Positions 7,322 to 15,604 of a stretch of DNA of 26,576 nt are shown piece by piece. Below the pieces are notes generated by a model. The model did no database searches. It was not told the origin of the DNA and worked only from the letters and a program-made list of their open reading frames with translations. The DNA is taken from positions 1-26,576 of the forward strand of contig CAYFIY010000018.1 of the NCBI GenBank assembly GCA_964343275.1. Reading direction: 5' to 3'. This stretch comes from Hadarchaeum sp964343275. GTDB lineage: Archaea; Hadarchaeota; Hadarchaeia; Hadarchaeales; Hadarchaeaceae. The position numbers and the translations under genes were made by a program. Numbering within the stretch: the first letter of the stretch is position 1; each line of letters begins with the position of its first letter.

Positions 7322-8508
7322 TATATAAGGATAAATTTCCAGTTGAGGGAAAGTTTGAAGTATTTGGGGGGCAGTTCGTTCCCGAGGTATTAATGCCCGC
7401 ACTCAGAGAGCTGGAAGAAGCTTACTCCAACATATTAGATGATGGGAAGTTTAAGGCTGAGTTCGATAAACTTCTTCGGCAATACGCTGGAAGACCCACC
7501 CCGCTGTATTTTACAAAAAATCTATCGAAAAAGGTTGGGATGAAGGTTTACCTAAAGCGCGAAGACCTTGCAATGACTGGTGCTCACAAAATCAATAACA
7601 CTATTGGCCAGGCTCTCCTTGCAGAGCATATGGGGAAGAGACGGGTGATAGCCGAAACAGGTGCTGGTCAACACGGAGTGGCTGTTGCCACAGCCGCTGC
7701 AATGCTTGGTTTGAAATGCGATATTTATATGGGCGCCGTGGATATGGAGCGCCAACGTCTAAACGTATTCCGCATGAGATTGCTCGGAGCGAGGGTCATC
7801 TCCGTAAACACAGGGTTGCGTACTTTAAAGGATGCGATAAACGAAGCCCTTAGGGACTGGACTACTAACGTCGAAACAACGCACTATTTGCTGGGCTCTG
7901 TAGTCGGACCCCACCCATATCCCACGATGGTACGTAATTTTCAAAGAGTGATAGGCAAGGAAGTTAAGAAGCAGATTTTGGAGCTTGAGGGTAATCTACC
8001 GGATGCGATCTTAGCTTGTGTTGGAGGTGGGAGCAACTCGATTGGAATATTTCACGATTTTCTTGACGACCCCGTTGAACTTTTTGGCGTAGAAGCCGGA
8101 GGAAAAGGACTTAAGTCGGGTAGGCACGCCGCTCCTCTATGCACTGGATCAACTGGGGTATTACATGGCTCTTTCAGCTATATCATGCAAGACAAATTTG
8201 GACAGATATTGCCAACCCACAGCATCTCAGCGGGATTAGATTATCCCGGGGTTGGACCGGAGCACGCGATGCTGAAAATTCAAAGACGCGTTCGTTATAA
8301 AACCGTAACCGACAAAGAGGCACTTGAGGCGTTTCAGTCACTTTCGGAGCTGGAAGGAATTCTTCCAGCACTCGAGTCGTCCCACGCCATAGCCTACCTA
8401 AAAAAAATGCCTCGAAAATTCAAGAATAAGTTGATAGTGGTCAATCTTTCCGGTCGCGGAGATAAAGATGTCGAGACGGTTGCTAAGGCCTTGGAGGTAA
8501 AAACTTGA
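7318..8508 (+). CDS. trpB: Tryptophan synthase beta chain
   Basis: A PLP enzyme that condenses indole with serine to give tryptophan. The 396-residue protein is a TrpB1-type beta chain: FGGQFVPEVLMPAL near the N-terminus, the PLP lysine in LKREDLAMTGAHKINNT, ETGAGQHGVA, and the glycine-rich phosphate loop CVGGGSNSIG. The GVEAGG, SAGLDYPGVGPEH and LSGRGDKD motifs complete the set. No changes in key residues were seen. It is preceded by trpF and followed by trpA with four-base overlaps, as expected for subunits of one alpha2beta2 complex that channels indole. Confidence 0.98.
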   Translation: MIYKDKFPVEGKFEVFGGQFVPEVLMPALRELEEAYSNILDDGKFKAEFDKLLRQYAGRPTPLYFTKNLSKKVGMKVYLKREDLAMTGAHKINNTIGQALLAEHMGKRRVIAETGAGQHGVAVATAAAMLGLKCDIYMGAVDMERQRLNVFRMRLLGARVISVNTGLRTLKDAINEALRDWTTNVETTHYLLGSVVGPHPYPTMVRNFQRVIGKEVKKQILELEGNLPDAILACVGGGSNSIGIFHDFLDDPVELFGVEAGGKGLKSGRHAAPLCTGSTGVLHGSFSYIMQDKFGQILPTHSISAGLDYPGVGPEHAMLKIQRRVRYKTVTDKEALEAFQSLSELEGILPALESSHAIAYLKKMPRKFKNKLIVVNLSGRGDKDVETVAKALEVKT

Positions 8509-9308
8509 GCAGGATTTCTGCCACTTTCGATGAACTTCGCCAAAGGCACGAGGGAGCCCTGATAGCATTTTTTACAGTGGGAGATCCCAGATTGGAATTA
8601 ACCCCGAGATTGGTAAAAGTTCTCTCCAAACACGCCGACATCGTGGAGCTTGGTATCCCATTTTCCGATCCAATCGCTGATGGCCCCACCATCCAGGAAG
8701 GAATAGATAGAGCGCTAAAGGCCAGCACCACTCCACATAAAGCTCTGAATGTCATAAAAAAAATCAGGCGGAATTGCAAAGTTCCGTTGATTGTTTTAAC
8801 ATATTACAATATTTTACTCAAGCCCGGACTTGAAAATTTTATAAAGAGATTTGCATCTGCGGGAATGGACGGAATCATAGTCCCTGACCTCCCGTTAGAA
8901 GAATCCGGAGAATTATTGAAAGTTGCGAAAAAATATGGGGTTGACCTGGTGCTTCTTGTTACTCCGACCACTAATGACGAAAGGTTGGGCCTTATTTGTC
9001 AGGCGTCCAGCGGTTTTGTGTATGTGGTTTCTTTGTTTGGAGTGACCGGTGCTCGGGAGAAGTTGTCGGAACACGTGAGACCTCTTATTGCAAGGGTCAA
9101 GAAAATATCCAGCTTGCCGATCGCGGTCGGTTTTGGGATTTCTAGAGCAGAGCACGTTGCGGCGGTAATGAGCGCTGACGCGGATGGCGCTATTGTCGGT
9201 AGTGCGTTCGTCAATATCGTGAAGAACAACCTGAAGAATGAGAAAAAAATGTTAAGGGAAATAGAAACCTTCGCAAGAGCTCTAAAGGTCTCCACGCGAA
9301 AACGTTAG
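8505..9308 (+). CDS. trpA: Tryptophan synthase alpha chain
   Basis: Cleaves indole-3-glycerol phosphate to indole and glyceraldehyde-3-phosphate, passing indole to TrpB. The 267-residue TIM barrel has the catalytic glutamate and aspartate in ELGIPFSDPIADGPTIQ, the GMDGIIVPDLP strand, TPTT, VSLFGVTGAR and an AVGFGIS phosphate site. The usual YxTAGDP of the N-terminus reads FFTVGDP, a mild variant. It starts with TTG overlapping the trpB stop. It is the last gene of the operon and its stop overlaps the convergent DUF1805 gene by four bases. Confidence 0.97.
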   Translation: MSRISATFDELRQRHEGALIAFFTVGDPRLELTPRLVKVLSKHADIVELGIPFSDPIADGPTIQEGIDRALKASTTPHKALNVIKKIRRNCKVPLIVLTYYNILLKPGLENFIKRFASAGMDGIIVPDLPLEESGELLKVAKKYGVDLVLLVTPTTNDERLGLICQASSGFVYVVSLFGVTGAREKLSEHVRPLIARVKKISSLPIAVGFGISRAEHVAAVMSADADGAIVGSAFVNIVKNNLKNEKKMLREIETFARALKVSTRKR

Positions 9309-9595
9309 CATATCATCTTAATAGCTTCCCTACCTGATATTCCTTCTTTTACGCCGAGTTTTTTCGCTTGGTTTGTCATTGCTGAGACATTCCCATCCAA
9401 AATATCGCCGAAGCTCTTAACTCCCGTCATAATTACAGCTGCCTGCCCTAACCTTTCAGCTGTTTCTAGATTCAGATAGCCACACATAATGTACCCTTTT
9501 TTCCCGAATACGGCAACCAGCGGTGATGTAGGCAGATCCACCCTTATGCAATGAAATTTTTTACCATCAATTTCCGATTCTTGAACCTCTATCAT
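9305..9595 (-). CDS. DUF1805 family protein
   Basis: A 96-residue protein matching the DUF1805 (COG3377, YunC-like) family by its conserved core: SPLVAVFGKKGYIMCGYLN, then ETAERLGQAAVIMTGVKSF and the C-terminal LGVKEGISGREAI. The biochemical role of the family is not known to me. The frame extends to a GTG at 9643. I prefer the ATG at 9595 because the extension would run through the AAATATTTT promoter box and because MIEVQESEIDG resembles the family N-terminus. It converges on trpA and diverges from the AMP phosphorylase gene. Confidence 0.85.
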   Translation of the reverse strand: MIEVQESEIDGKKFHCIRVDLPTSPLVAVFGKKGYIMCGYLNLETAERLGQAAVIMTGVKSFGDILDGNVSAMTNQAKKLGVKEGISGREAIKMIC

Positions 9596-9609
9596 TTGAT
9601 CGTCTAGAA

Positions 9610-9656
9610 AATGGGTTGGAAAATATTTAAGTCTTAAAATCACATATAATAAAGTC
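9610..9656. promoter_or_regulatory. Shared divergent promoter region
   Basis: A nearly palindromic A/T stretch, AAATATTTAAGTCTTAAAAT, lies between the ATG of DUF1805 (9595) and that of AMP phosphorylase (9665). Another TATA-like sequence, ATATAATA, follows at about 9643-9650. Spacing allows a TATA box for each direction, so the two genes may be co-regulated. Assigned by eye. Confidence 0.45.
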
Positions 9657-9664
9657 TTGGTAAT

Positions 9665-11200
9665 ATGGAGACATTTGTACTGAAGGCAAAGCCTCTAGAC
9701 ATGGAGACTGGGAGAAATATAGTGGTTATTCATGAGAGCGACTCGCAGGAGATTGGCCACTTTCCTGGAGATAGGATAAAACTAACCACAGAAACTAAAA
9801 CATTAGTGGCAATTGCTAATGAGACAAAAAAATTAGTACAGCCTGGTGAGTTGGGTTCTTTCGTCGAGGTCACCGAATCCATGTCACTAAAGCCAGGCGA
9901 TTTAGTAACCGTTGGAGTCGCGTCTCGTCCGCGATCGGTGGTATCCATTAAAAAGAAGATGAGCGGCGAGAAGCTTGTTCCAGATGAAATATTGTCCATC
10001 GTTAGCGACATCGTGGACGGCAATTTGAGCACAACCGAGATGACGGCGTTTGTGGTTTCAGAGTACATCCGCGATATGGATATCGAAGAGATTGTAGCGT
10101 TAACTCGTTCGATGGTAGACACAGGCGAAAAGATAGACTTCGATAACAAGCTTGTGCTCGATGTGCATAGCATAGGCGGAGTACCAGGTAATAAGTACTC
10201 GTTAGTCGTAGTGCCCATCGTTGCAGCGGGAGGTCTTTTGGTACCAAAAACAAGTAGCCGAGCAATCACGAGCGCGGCGGGGACCGCTGACGTGATGGAA
10301 GTTTTGGCCAGCGTTAACTTGGGCATCGATGAGATAAAAAGAAACGTCAATAAGGTCGGGGCGGTATTGGCTTGGGGAGGTGCAGTTAATCTGGCTCCAG
10401 CTGATGATATCATAATCACGACTGAGCATCAACTTGGCATCGACCCGCGATGTCAGCTTCTTGCCAGTGTTATGTCCAAGAAATTGGCGGCTGGTGCCAA
10501 CAACATCCTCATTGATATTCCCACAGGGCCTGGAGCAAAAGTTGAACACATTGATGAGGCACGGAACATTGCTCATGATTTTATAGAACTCGGTCATAAG
10601 CTGAAAGTCCAAGTCGAGGCTGCTGTGACTTATGGTGGCCAACCAGTCGGGCACACCATTGGTCCAGCGCTTGAAGCCAAGGAAGCTCTTGAGACTCTAA
10701 AAGGTAATGGACCAGGGAGTCTGGTTGAGAAATCTTTGAGCTTGGCTGGGGCAATGCTTGAACTCGGCGGCATTGCGGCTCCGGGCATGGGAAGAGAAAT
10801 GGCAAATGAAATCCTTAAATCTGGGAAGGCTTACCAGAAAATGCGCGAGATGATTAACGCGCAGGGTGGAAATCCTGATATCAGGACCGAGGATATTACC
10901 ATTGGTAGCAAGAAAGAGACCATACTAGCTCCATATTCGGGTTATGTGACTCAGATTTATAATCGTCGCATTAACGAAATAGCGCGGGCTGCGGGATCAC
11001 CTCGGGATAAGGGCGCCGGCATAAAGATGCTGCGTAAAAAGGAGGGTAAGGTTAAAAAAGGTGAACCACTCTTCGAAATTTATGCTGAACACGAATCAAA
11101 ACTTAGTGAAGCTATAAAAATAGCGAAACGTAATCTCCCTATAAAAATAGAGGGCATGCTTCTGGAGAAGTTGACCCATAGACCTCGGGTAATGGGATGA
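9665..11200 (+). CDS. deoA: AMP phosphorylase
   Basis: Phosphorolyses nucleoside 5'-monophosphates to a base and ribose-1,5-bisphosphate. In archaea this feeds ribose-1,5-bisphosphate isomerase and type III RuBisCO. At 511 residues it is longer than bacterial thymidine phosphorylase because of the archaeal N-terminal domain of about 85 residues (METFVLKAKPLDMETGRNIV). The catalytic part shows LDVHSIGGVPGNKYSLVVVP, the TSSRAITSAAGTADVMEVLA signature that separates AMP from thymidine phosphorylases, and GPALEAKEALE. The C-terminal barrel-sandwich begins ILAPYSGYV. Its stop overlaps the start of the arginine decarboxylase gene (ATGA). The other two pathway enzymes are not in the window. Confidence 0.95.
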   Translation: METFVLKAKPLDMETGRNIVVIHESDSQEIGHFPGDRIKLTTETKTLVAIANETKKLVQPGELGSFVEVTESMSLKPGDLVTVGVASRPRSVVSIKKKMSGEKLVPDEILSIVSDIVDGNLSTTEMTAFVVSEYIRDMDIEEIVALTRSMVDTGEKIDFDNKLVLDVHSIGGVPGNKYSLVVVPIVAAGGLLVPKTSSRAITSAAGTADVMEVLASVNLGIDEIKRNVNKVGAVLAWGGAVNLAPADDIIITTEHQLGIDPRCQLLASVMSKKLAAGANNILIDIPTGPGAKVEHIDEARNIAHDFIELGHKLKVQVEAAVTYGGQPVGHTIGPALEAKEALETLKGNGPGSLVEKSLSLAGAMLELGGIAAPGMGREMANEILKSGKAYQKMREMINAQGGNPDIRTEDITIGSKKETILAPYSGYVTQIYNRRINEIARAAGSPRDKGAGIKMLRKKEGKVKKGEPLFEIYAEHESKLSEAIKIAKRNLPIKIEGMLLEKLTHRPRVMG

Positions 11201-11664
11201 AAATGTGGGATGTTCCACAAGAAGCTGCGTTGGTCGCGGCTAATGCCGATGGCCCATTTGATCTCCTGGCCTTCGATAATGCGCTAAGGAAGGCAGGGAT
11301 CGCTGAACTCAACCTCGTTAAAGTTTCGAGTATTTGGCCCGCCGATTGTAAATTGTTCAAGTGGTCAAAATTAGAGGCGGGAACCATTGCCCCCATTGTG
11401 ATATCATACATGTGCAGTTCCACTCCTGGCCAGAAGATCGCTGCTGCAGTCGGAATAGCCATAGGCAAAAATTCTCACGGGATGATTTCTGAATACCACG
11501 ACATAGGGATAACTCAGAAGATGGCGGGTCGGACTGCGGAAGCGATGGTCAAATATATGATGGAAAGTCGCGGCCTCGAACTTTCGAAAGTTACCTCGAT
11601 TTCAGCTGGCCACGTCGTGGAAAACCATGGCGCTGCTTTGGCGGCCGTCGTATTTGTCCGATAG
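11197..11664 (+). CDS. pdaD: Pyruvoyl-dependent arginine decarboxylase
   Basis: Converts arginine to agmatine, the polyamine precursor and also the source of the agmatidine modification of archaeal tRNA-Ile. The 155-residue proenzyme has the self-cleavage site KVSSIWP, where Ser44-Ser45 would split and Ser45 become the pyruvoyl group. The rest matches the family: NALRKAGIAELNLV, GTIAPIVISYMCSSTPGQKI and a GHVVENHGAALAAVVFV end. It overlaps AMP phosphorylase by four bases, so translation is coupled. It ends one base before the convergent thermosome stop. Confidence 0.95.
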   Translation: MKMWDVPQEAALVAANADGPFDLLAFDNALRKAGIAELNLVKVSSIWPADCKLFKWSKLEAGTIAPIVISYMCSSTPGQKIAAAVGIAIGKNSHGMISEYHDIGITQKMAGRTAEAMVKYMMESRGLELSKVTSISAGHVVENHGAALAAVVFVR

Positions 11665-11665
11665 G

Positions 11666-13306
11666 CTAATCTTCGCCTTCATCGCCCATCCCACCTGGTG
11701 GGCCTCTTGGCGGTGACATTCCTTGCTTTGAAGAAGCAATCACATCGTCTATTCTTAATATCATTATCGCAGCCTCGCCCGCCGATTTAACAGCTTGGGT
11801 ATTCGAGCGCAGCGGCTCGACAACGCCCTCCTTAGACATGTCCACTACTTTGCCCTTTAGAACATTGACTCCGAAGAATTTGCCGTCAGGTTTTTCATGT
11901 TTCGCTCGGAGTTCGACTAAAATATCTATAGTGTCCAGTCCTGCATTCTCTGCTAAGGTCCGGGGGATGTATTCGACCGCGTTGGCGAAAGTATTAATCG
12001 CCAGCGCTTCTCGCCCGCCAACTGTTTCTGAGTAATCACGCAGTTTTTTAGCTAACTCAATGTAGGGCGATCCTCCACCCATCATATATTTGCCATCCTC
12101 TATTGCTGCAGCCACGACACATAGGGCGTCATGCATTCCTCTTTCCACCTCATCCACCACGTGCTCGGTGCCACCACGAATTAATATGCTTACGGCCTTT
12201 GGATCATCGCAATCCTCTACAAATGTCATCTTGTCATCGCCAATCTTCCGCTCTTCCACCAGGCCTGCTTTACCTAAATCATTTACAGTCAGGTCATCAA
12301 GGTTGGTTACGACGTTACCTCCTGTGGCGCGCGAGAGCTTCTCCATATCTGATTTCTTCGCTCGTCTGACAGCATAAACTCCGCTCTTGGCTAAAAAGTG
12401 CTGTGCGACATCATCCATGCCCTTTTGACATATGGCAACATTTGCCCCGGTAGCCCCTATTTTATCTACCATTTTTTTGAGAATCGATTCTTCCTCATTT
12501 AAGAAAGCGCGCAGCTTGTCGGGGCTTGTTATCCTGATTTCGGTGTCGGTTTCTGTTTTCTCTATCTCAAGAGCGCAATCTATTAGCGCTATTTTCGCGT
12601 TCTTAACTCTTTTTGGCATACTTGGATGGACTCGTTCCTTGTCCAAAATTACTCCTTTAATTAGCTGAGAGTCATTGGTGCTCTCTCCAGCTTTTTTCTC
12701 CACGCCAATGTAATCAATATCCACGACGTTGCCGGTGTCGGTTTTTTCAACTATCTGTTTAACAGCCCCAACCGTCAAATCTACCAATTTCTCCATAGAA
12801 CCTTCGGCCTTTTTTCCGGTCATAGCAGTCATTGCTATCTTTTTTAGGAGTGCGTCATCTCCTATTTTCAGCGGTTCTGATATTTCCTCCAAAATTTCCT
12901 GTGCCTTCTCTGCGGCGAGCCGATAACCACTAGCAATTATGGTCGGGTGGATGGTTTGATCCAAGAGTCGCTCGGCCTGATGCAGCAGTTCTCCCGCTAC
13001 TATTACAGCTGTTGTCGTCCCATCTCCGACTTGTTCATCCTGAGTCTTGGCGACCTCTACTATCATTTTCGCTGCTGGGTGTTCAACTTCCATTTCTTTC
13101 AAAATCGTGACTCCGTCGTTCGTAATCACGACATCGCCCATACTGTCAACTAGCATTTTATCCATGCCGCGGGGGCCCAAAGTTGAGCGAACTGCTTCGC
13201 TTATGACCCGAGCCGCAAGTATATTCATTCTCTGGGCGTCACGTCCAATCGTCCTTCGTGTTCCTTCAGGTAACACGAGTACTGGTTTACTTCCTATAGC
13301 ACTCAT
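11666..13306 (-). CDS. Thermosome subunit (group II chaperonin)
   Basis: ATP-driven cytosolic folding chamber subunit, 546 residues. It begins with the canonical PVLVLPEGTRRTIGRDAQRM and shows STLGPRGMDKMLVD, ITNDGVTILKEM, the ATPase motif VGDGTTTAVIVAGELL, and RGGTEHVVDEVERGMHDAL. GGGSPYIELAKKL and REALAINTFANAVEYIPRTL follow. The C-terminal tail is short and has a single GGM followed by GDEGED, not the long GGM repeats of some thermosomes. AGGAGG (13315-13320) precedes the ATG at a good distance, and a TTTAAA box lies at 13341-13350. Archaea often carry more than one subunit; others are not in the window. Confidence 0.98.
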   Translation of the reverse strand: MSAIGSKPVLVLPEGTRRTIGRDAQRMNILAARVISEAVRSTLGPRGMDKMLVDSMGDVVITNDGVTILKEMEVEHPAAKMIVEVAKTQDEQVGDGTTTAVIVAGELLHQAERLLDQTIHPTIIASGYRLAAEKAQEILEEISEPLKIGDDALLKKIAMTAMTGKKAEGSMEKLVDLTVGAVKQIVEKTDTGNVVDIDYIGVEKKAGESTNDSQLIKGVILDKERVHPSMPKRVKNAKIALIDCALEIEKTETDTEIRITSPDKLRAFLNEEESILKKMVDKIGATGANVAICQKGMDDVAQHFLAKSGVYAVRRAKKSDMEKLSRATGGNVVTNLDDLTVNDLGKAGLVEERKIGDDKMTFVEDCDDPKAVSILIRGGTEHVVDEVERGMHDALCVVAAAIEDGKYMMGGGSPYIELAKKLRDYSETVGGREALAINTFANAVEYIPRTLAENAGLDTIDILVELRAKHEKPDGKFFGVNVLKGKVVDMSKEGVVEPLRSNTQAVKSAGEAAIMILRIDDVIASSKQGMSPPRGPPGGMGDEGED

Positions 13307-13340
13307 AACATTTCCCTCCTTTCACTAAGCGTATATTCAC

Positions 13341-13350
13341 ATTTAAACTT
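13341..13350 (-). promoter_or_regulatory. Thermosome promoter TATA box
   Basis: Minus-strand AAGTTTAAAT lies 35-44 bases before the ATG at 13306. The short leader between them carries a strong AGGAGG ribosome binding site, fitting a highly expressed gene. Confidence 0.5.
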
Positions 13351-13518
13351 TACCTATCTCGCTAAGATTAATAATCCTTTTACCGTTTGAATTATTTAAA
13401 TATGGTGGGTGCCATATGGTTAAAAAATTTCCTACAAAAATGTCGATTTTTACTCAAGAATGCGGACATAATTTTAAACCCTTTTTTTAGATCATTTCGT
13501 GGAGGTATAAAAATAAGG

Positions 13519-13905
13519 TTGTGTAAAAAGGGACAAGGTGCCACAGAATATCTCCTTATGCTGGCAGCGGTGCTGGTAATCGTGGCTATTGCGGTTTACT
13601 ATGTGACGAGCACCGGCCCCTCGGCGATTATAATAGGGACGGCCATTAAGAACGGTGATGCTGTAGAGTTCACACCATCTAGCACCATGACTCCCGCCTA
13701 TATTACATCGAGTGACTGGAATTACGCAATTTACAGGGGAGCTACTAAAATATTTCCAGCAGATCCAAATGTTTGGCAAGCTGGTACTGGAACACTGCAA
13801 AGAGGAATACCTGAATCTATGACCGCCACGAATAACCAAATAGGAGACGTTCTGAAAATTAAATACCAAGGTAGTAGTGTGTTTGACGCGGGCACAGTAA
13901 GCTGA
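13519..13905 (+). CDS. Class III signal peptide (type IV pilin-like) protein
   Basis: From a TTG at 13519 the protein (128 residues) begins CKKGQGATEYLLMLAAVLV, a textbook archaeal class III signal. The charged KK is followed by G/Q, the prepilin peptidase cut site, then the E+5-bearing hydrophobic helix that builds the filament core. About 100 residues of beta-rich, Ser/Thr-rich C-terminal domain follow, ending VLKIKYQGSSVFDAGTVS. The frame is open to 13387, but GGAGGT at 13501-13506 and the signal itself place the start at 13519. It lies upstream of two related genes and the prepilin peptidase, so it is probably a minor or major pilin exported by a type IV pilus-like system. Confidence 0.85.
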   Translation: MCKKGQGATEYLLMLAAVLVIVAIAVYYVTSTGPSAIIIGTAIKNGDAVEFTPSSTMTPAYITSSDWNYAIYRGATKIFPADPNVWQAGTGTLQRGIPESMTATNNQIGDVLKIKYQGSSVFDAGTVS

Positions 13906-13953
13906 AGTTTCTCACGATAACTCAACAAGATGGGTGGTTAGACAATTTGTGGA

Positions 13954-14345
13954 ATGTGCAACCGAAGTTGGCTAAAGAGGAATAAAGCCCAATGGTCGAC
14001 TGAATATCTGTTGATACTTGCCGCAGCCGCTGTTGTAGCAGCATTTGTTATTTTTTTCTAAATTCTAGCAGGACGCTAACTGTATCTACAACAGGGATGA
14101 CATCTAAGAGTGGCGGAGAAGTGATTTTCACTCCTAATAGAATGGTTCCAAGTTTAATTCCGGATCTAGATTCGGAGTATGTAGTCTACAGGGGTTCAAT
14201 CAATACCAATGACTGAAGTAGTGGCTGGGAGGATTTATCGGTAGGGGGCATATCAGTCGTCCTGCCTGCGACAGGAAATGAACTAGGGGACACTTTGAAG
14301 ATAAAGTACAAAAGTTCCACAATATTTGATATCATGATACGTTAA
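13954..14345 (+). pseudogene. Frameshifted paralogue of the upstream pilin-like gene
   Basis: An ATG at 13954 opens a class III-like N-terminus (KAQWSTEYLLILAAAA) that stops at a TAA at 14059-14061, just after a run of seven T (14051-14057). One added T would restore a frame reading VSTTG, GGEVIFTPNRMVPSLIP and EYVVYRG, then an in-frame TGA at 14214-14216. After it come SSGWEDLSVGG and a C-terminus NELGDTLKIKYKSSTIFD. The last piece and the FTP...YRG block align with the intact pilin upstream (NQIGDVLKIKYQGSSVFD), so this is a paralogue. With one frameshift and one stop it is probably dead, unless assembly errors account for both. Confidence 0.8.
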
Positions 14346-14375
14346 CATAAGCAACGGATGGTATGGGTAAATTTC

Positions 14376-14606
14376 ATGGATAAGGTTGCGCAAGGAGCAT
14401 TTGAATTCATGCTCATGCTAGCGGCGGTTGTGATGTTGGTGGGTGTTGTAGTGTCTTTGGTATGGTTGACCACCTATGGTTTAGGTTCTAGTGTGGGCGG
14501 CCAAATTTATAATCTGAGGGACAACATCACTATTCCGGTATTAGTCGGAATGGTTATCAGTCTTGGCTCTCGGCTTTGGTGTGCTCAGACGCCGATTGAT
14601 TGGTGA
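14376..14606 (+). CDS. Short class III signal peptide protein
   Basis: From ATG 14376 the protein is 76 residues: DKVAQGAFEFMLMLAAVVML, with A/Q as the predicted prepilin peptidase site. A long hydrophobic helix follows, then a short tail containing SSVGGQIYNLRDNIT and ending LWCAQTPIDW. The helix and GQI...LRDN resemble small archaeal pilin subunits. The tail after VGMVISLGS looks unlike a pilin end and could follow a recent frame change. An ATG at 14358 gives an alternative start six residues longer. The stop TGA lies inside the ribosome binding site of the prepilin peptidase gene. Confidence 0.7.
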   Translation: MDKVAQGAFEFMLMLAAVVMLVGVVVSLVWLTTYGLGSSVGGQIYNLRDNITIPVLVGMVISLGSRLWCAQTPIDW

Positions 14607-14611
14607 TAATT

Positions 14612-15364
14612 TTGGTAAATCTTGAGCTTATTCTAGTTGGAGTTGCCATTATCAGCGTTTGCGTTGCTGTGTACACCGACATGCGTTGGCGCATAATTCC
14701 CAACAAACTTAATTTTCCGCTGATAGTTTTTGGAGTAGCTTTTTATATTTTTTTAGGAATCCAAAGCTGGGACTTGTTAACCGCGGCATCGGGAGCAATT
14801 GGAGCGGCTATTTCATTTATCATTGGATATATAATGTGGCGGACGGGTGGCTGGGCTGGTGGAGATGTAAAGCTTTTCACCGCATTGGGCGCTCTCCTCT
14901 ACGGGTACAGGATGCCTGTTGGGAACCCCATTTATCCTGTGCCTCTGACGATCCTTTTTAATAGCATTATCTTCGTATCCCCCCTCATATTTGCATATGC
15001 TTTAGTACGTCGTATGCAAGGACGCGAGGTACTTTACGAGCGAGTTAAGATCACGGAACTCAAGGAAGGCATGATCCCGGCAGAGACCATATATAAAAAG
15101 GACGGCAAAATTGTCCGGCATGCCTCTAGGCTCGGTGTCAGAACAAGAGGAGATAAAATCTACACAAATCCCAGAAGGGCCGCGGGCTTAACCCGGCATC
15201 AAATTGGTTCGCTTAAAATATTAGTACGCGACGGAAAGTTGGAAAATATTATAAAAGTCAAAAGGGGTCTACCGTTTGCACCGGCGCTGGGAGCCGGAGT
15301 TTTAATAGCCGTTTTGTATGGCGATCTTTATTGGCAATTTTTACTTTCCGTGTTTGGAAAATAG
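14612..15364 (+). CDS. Archaeal prepilin peptidase (A24 family, EppA/FlaK-like)
   Basis: A membrane aspartyl protease that removes class III signal peptides. The first catalytic aspartate is in VYTDMRWRIIPNKLN and the second in GGWAGGDVKLFTALGALL, the GxGD-type site. There are several transmembrane segments at the N-terminus and one at the C-terminus. A soluble insertion (about residues 150-225) reads RMQGREVLYERVKITELKEG and onward, as seen in larger EppA-like members. TTG at 14612 is chosen because GGTGAT (14602-14607) precedes it by four bases; the frame is open to 14600. It follows three pilin-like genes in the same direction, its likely substrates. Confidence 0.92.
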   Translation: MVNLELILVGVAIISVCVAVYTDMRWRIIPNKLNFPLIVFGVAFYIFLGIQSWDLLTAASGAIGAAISFIIGYIMWRTGGWAGGDVKLFTALGALLYGYRMPVGNPIYPVPLTILFNSIIFVSPLIFAYALVRRMQGREVLYERVKITELKEGMIPAETIYKKDGKIVRHASRLGVRTRGDKIYTNPRRAAGLTRHQIGSLKILVRDGKLENIIKVKRGLPFAPALGAGVLIAVLYGDLYWQFLLSVFGK

Positions 15365-15604
15365 GCTTGAAGTAGTTTTCTCGGTTAACAGCTTTAAGTA
15401 AGAATACTCTGAAAAAGGTACCCACGCTGAAAAGGAAACTGTCTTGTATACTGTCATTACGCTAAGTACTGTTTAACTTATTTCAATTGATTTTTGTGCG
15501 CAGCCGTGAACTACAATTTAAACTTGAATGAATGGCAGAGAATACTAACTTCCATTCCCCAAAATGGCTCTAACTTTGATTCTTCGCAGACAAAACATCT
15601 GGCG
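15365..15604. other. Non-coding stretch between prepilin peptidase and decayed pilin-like gene
   Basis: Only scattered short frames on both strands and no convincing promoter, repeat or RNA structure. It probably holds the 3' ends of both transcripts, and perhaps eroded sequence of the pilin island. Confidence 0.4.

Noticed and set aside
9730..10419. 229-codon open frame on the minus strand
   Set aside because: It lies wholly inside AMP phosphorylase, is very Ser/Thr-rich and is a codon shadow of a strongly supported gene.
13387..13518. N-terminal extension of the first pilin-like gene
   Set aside because: The ribosome binding site at 13501 and the class III signal place the start at 13519; the extension would put 44 residues before the signal.
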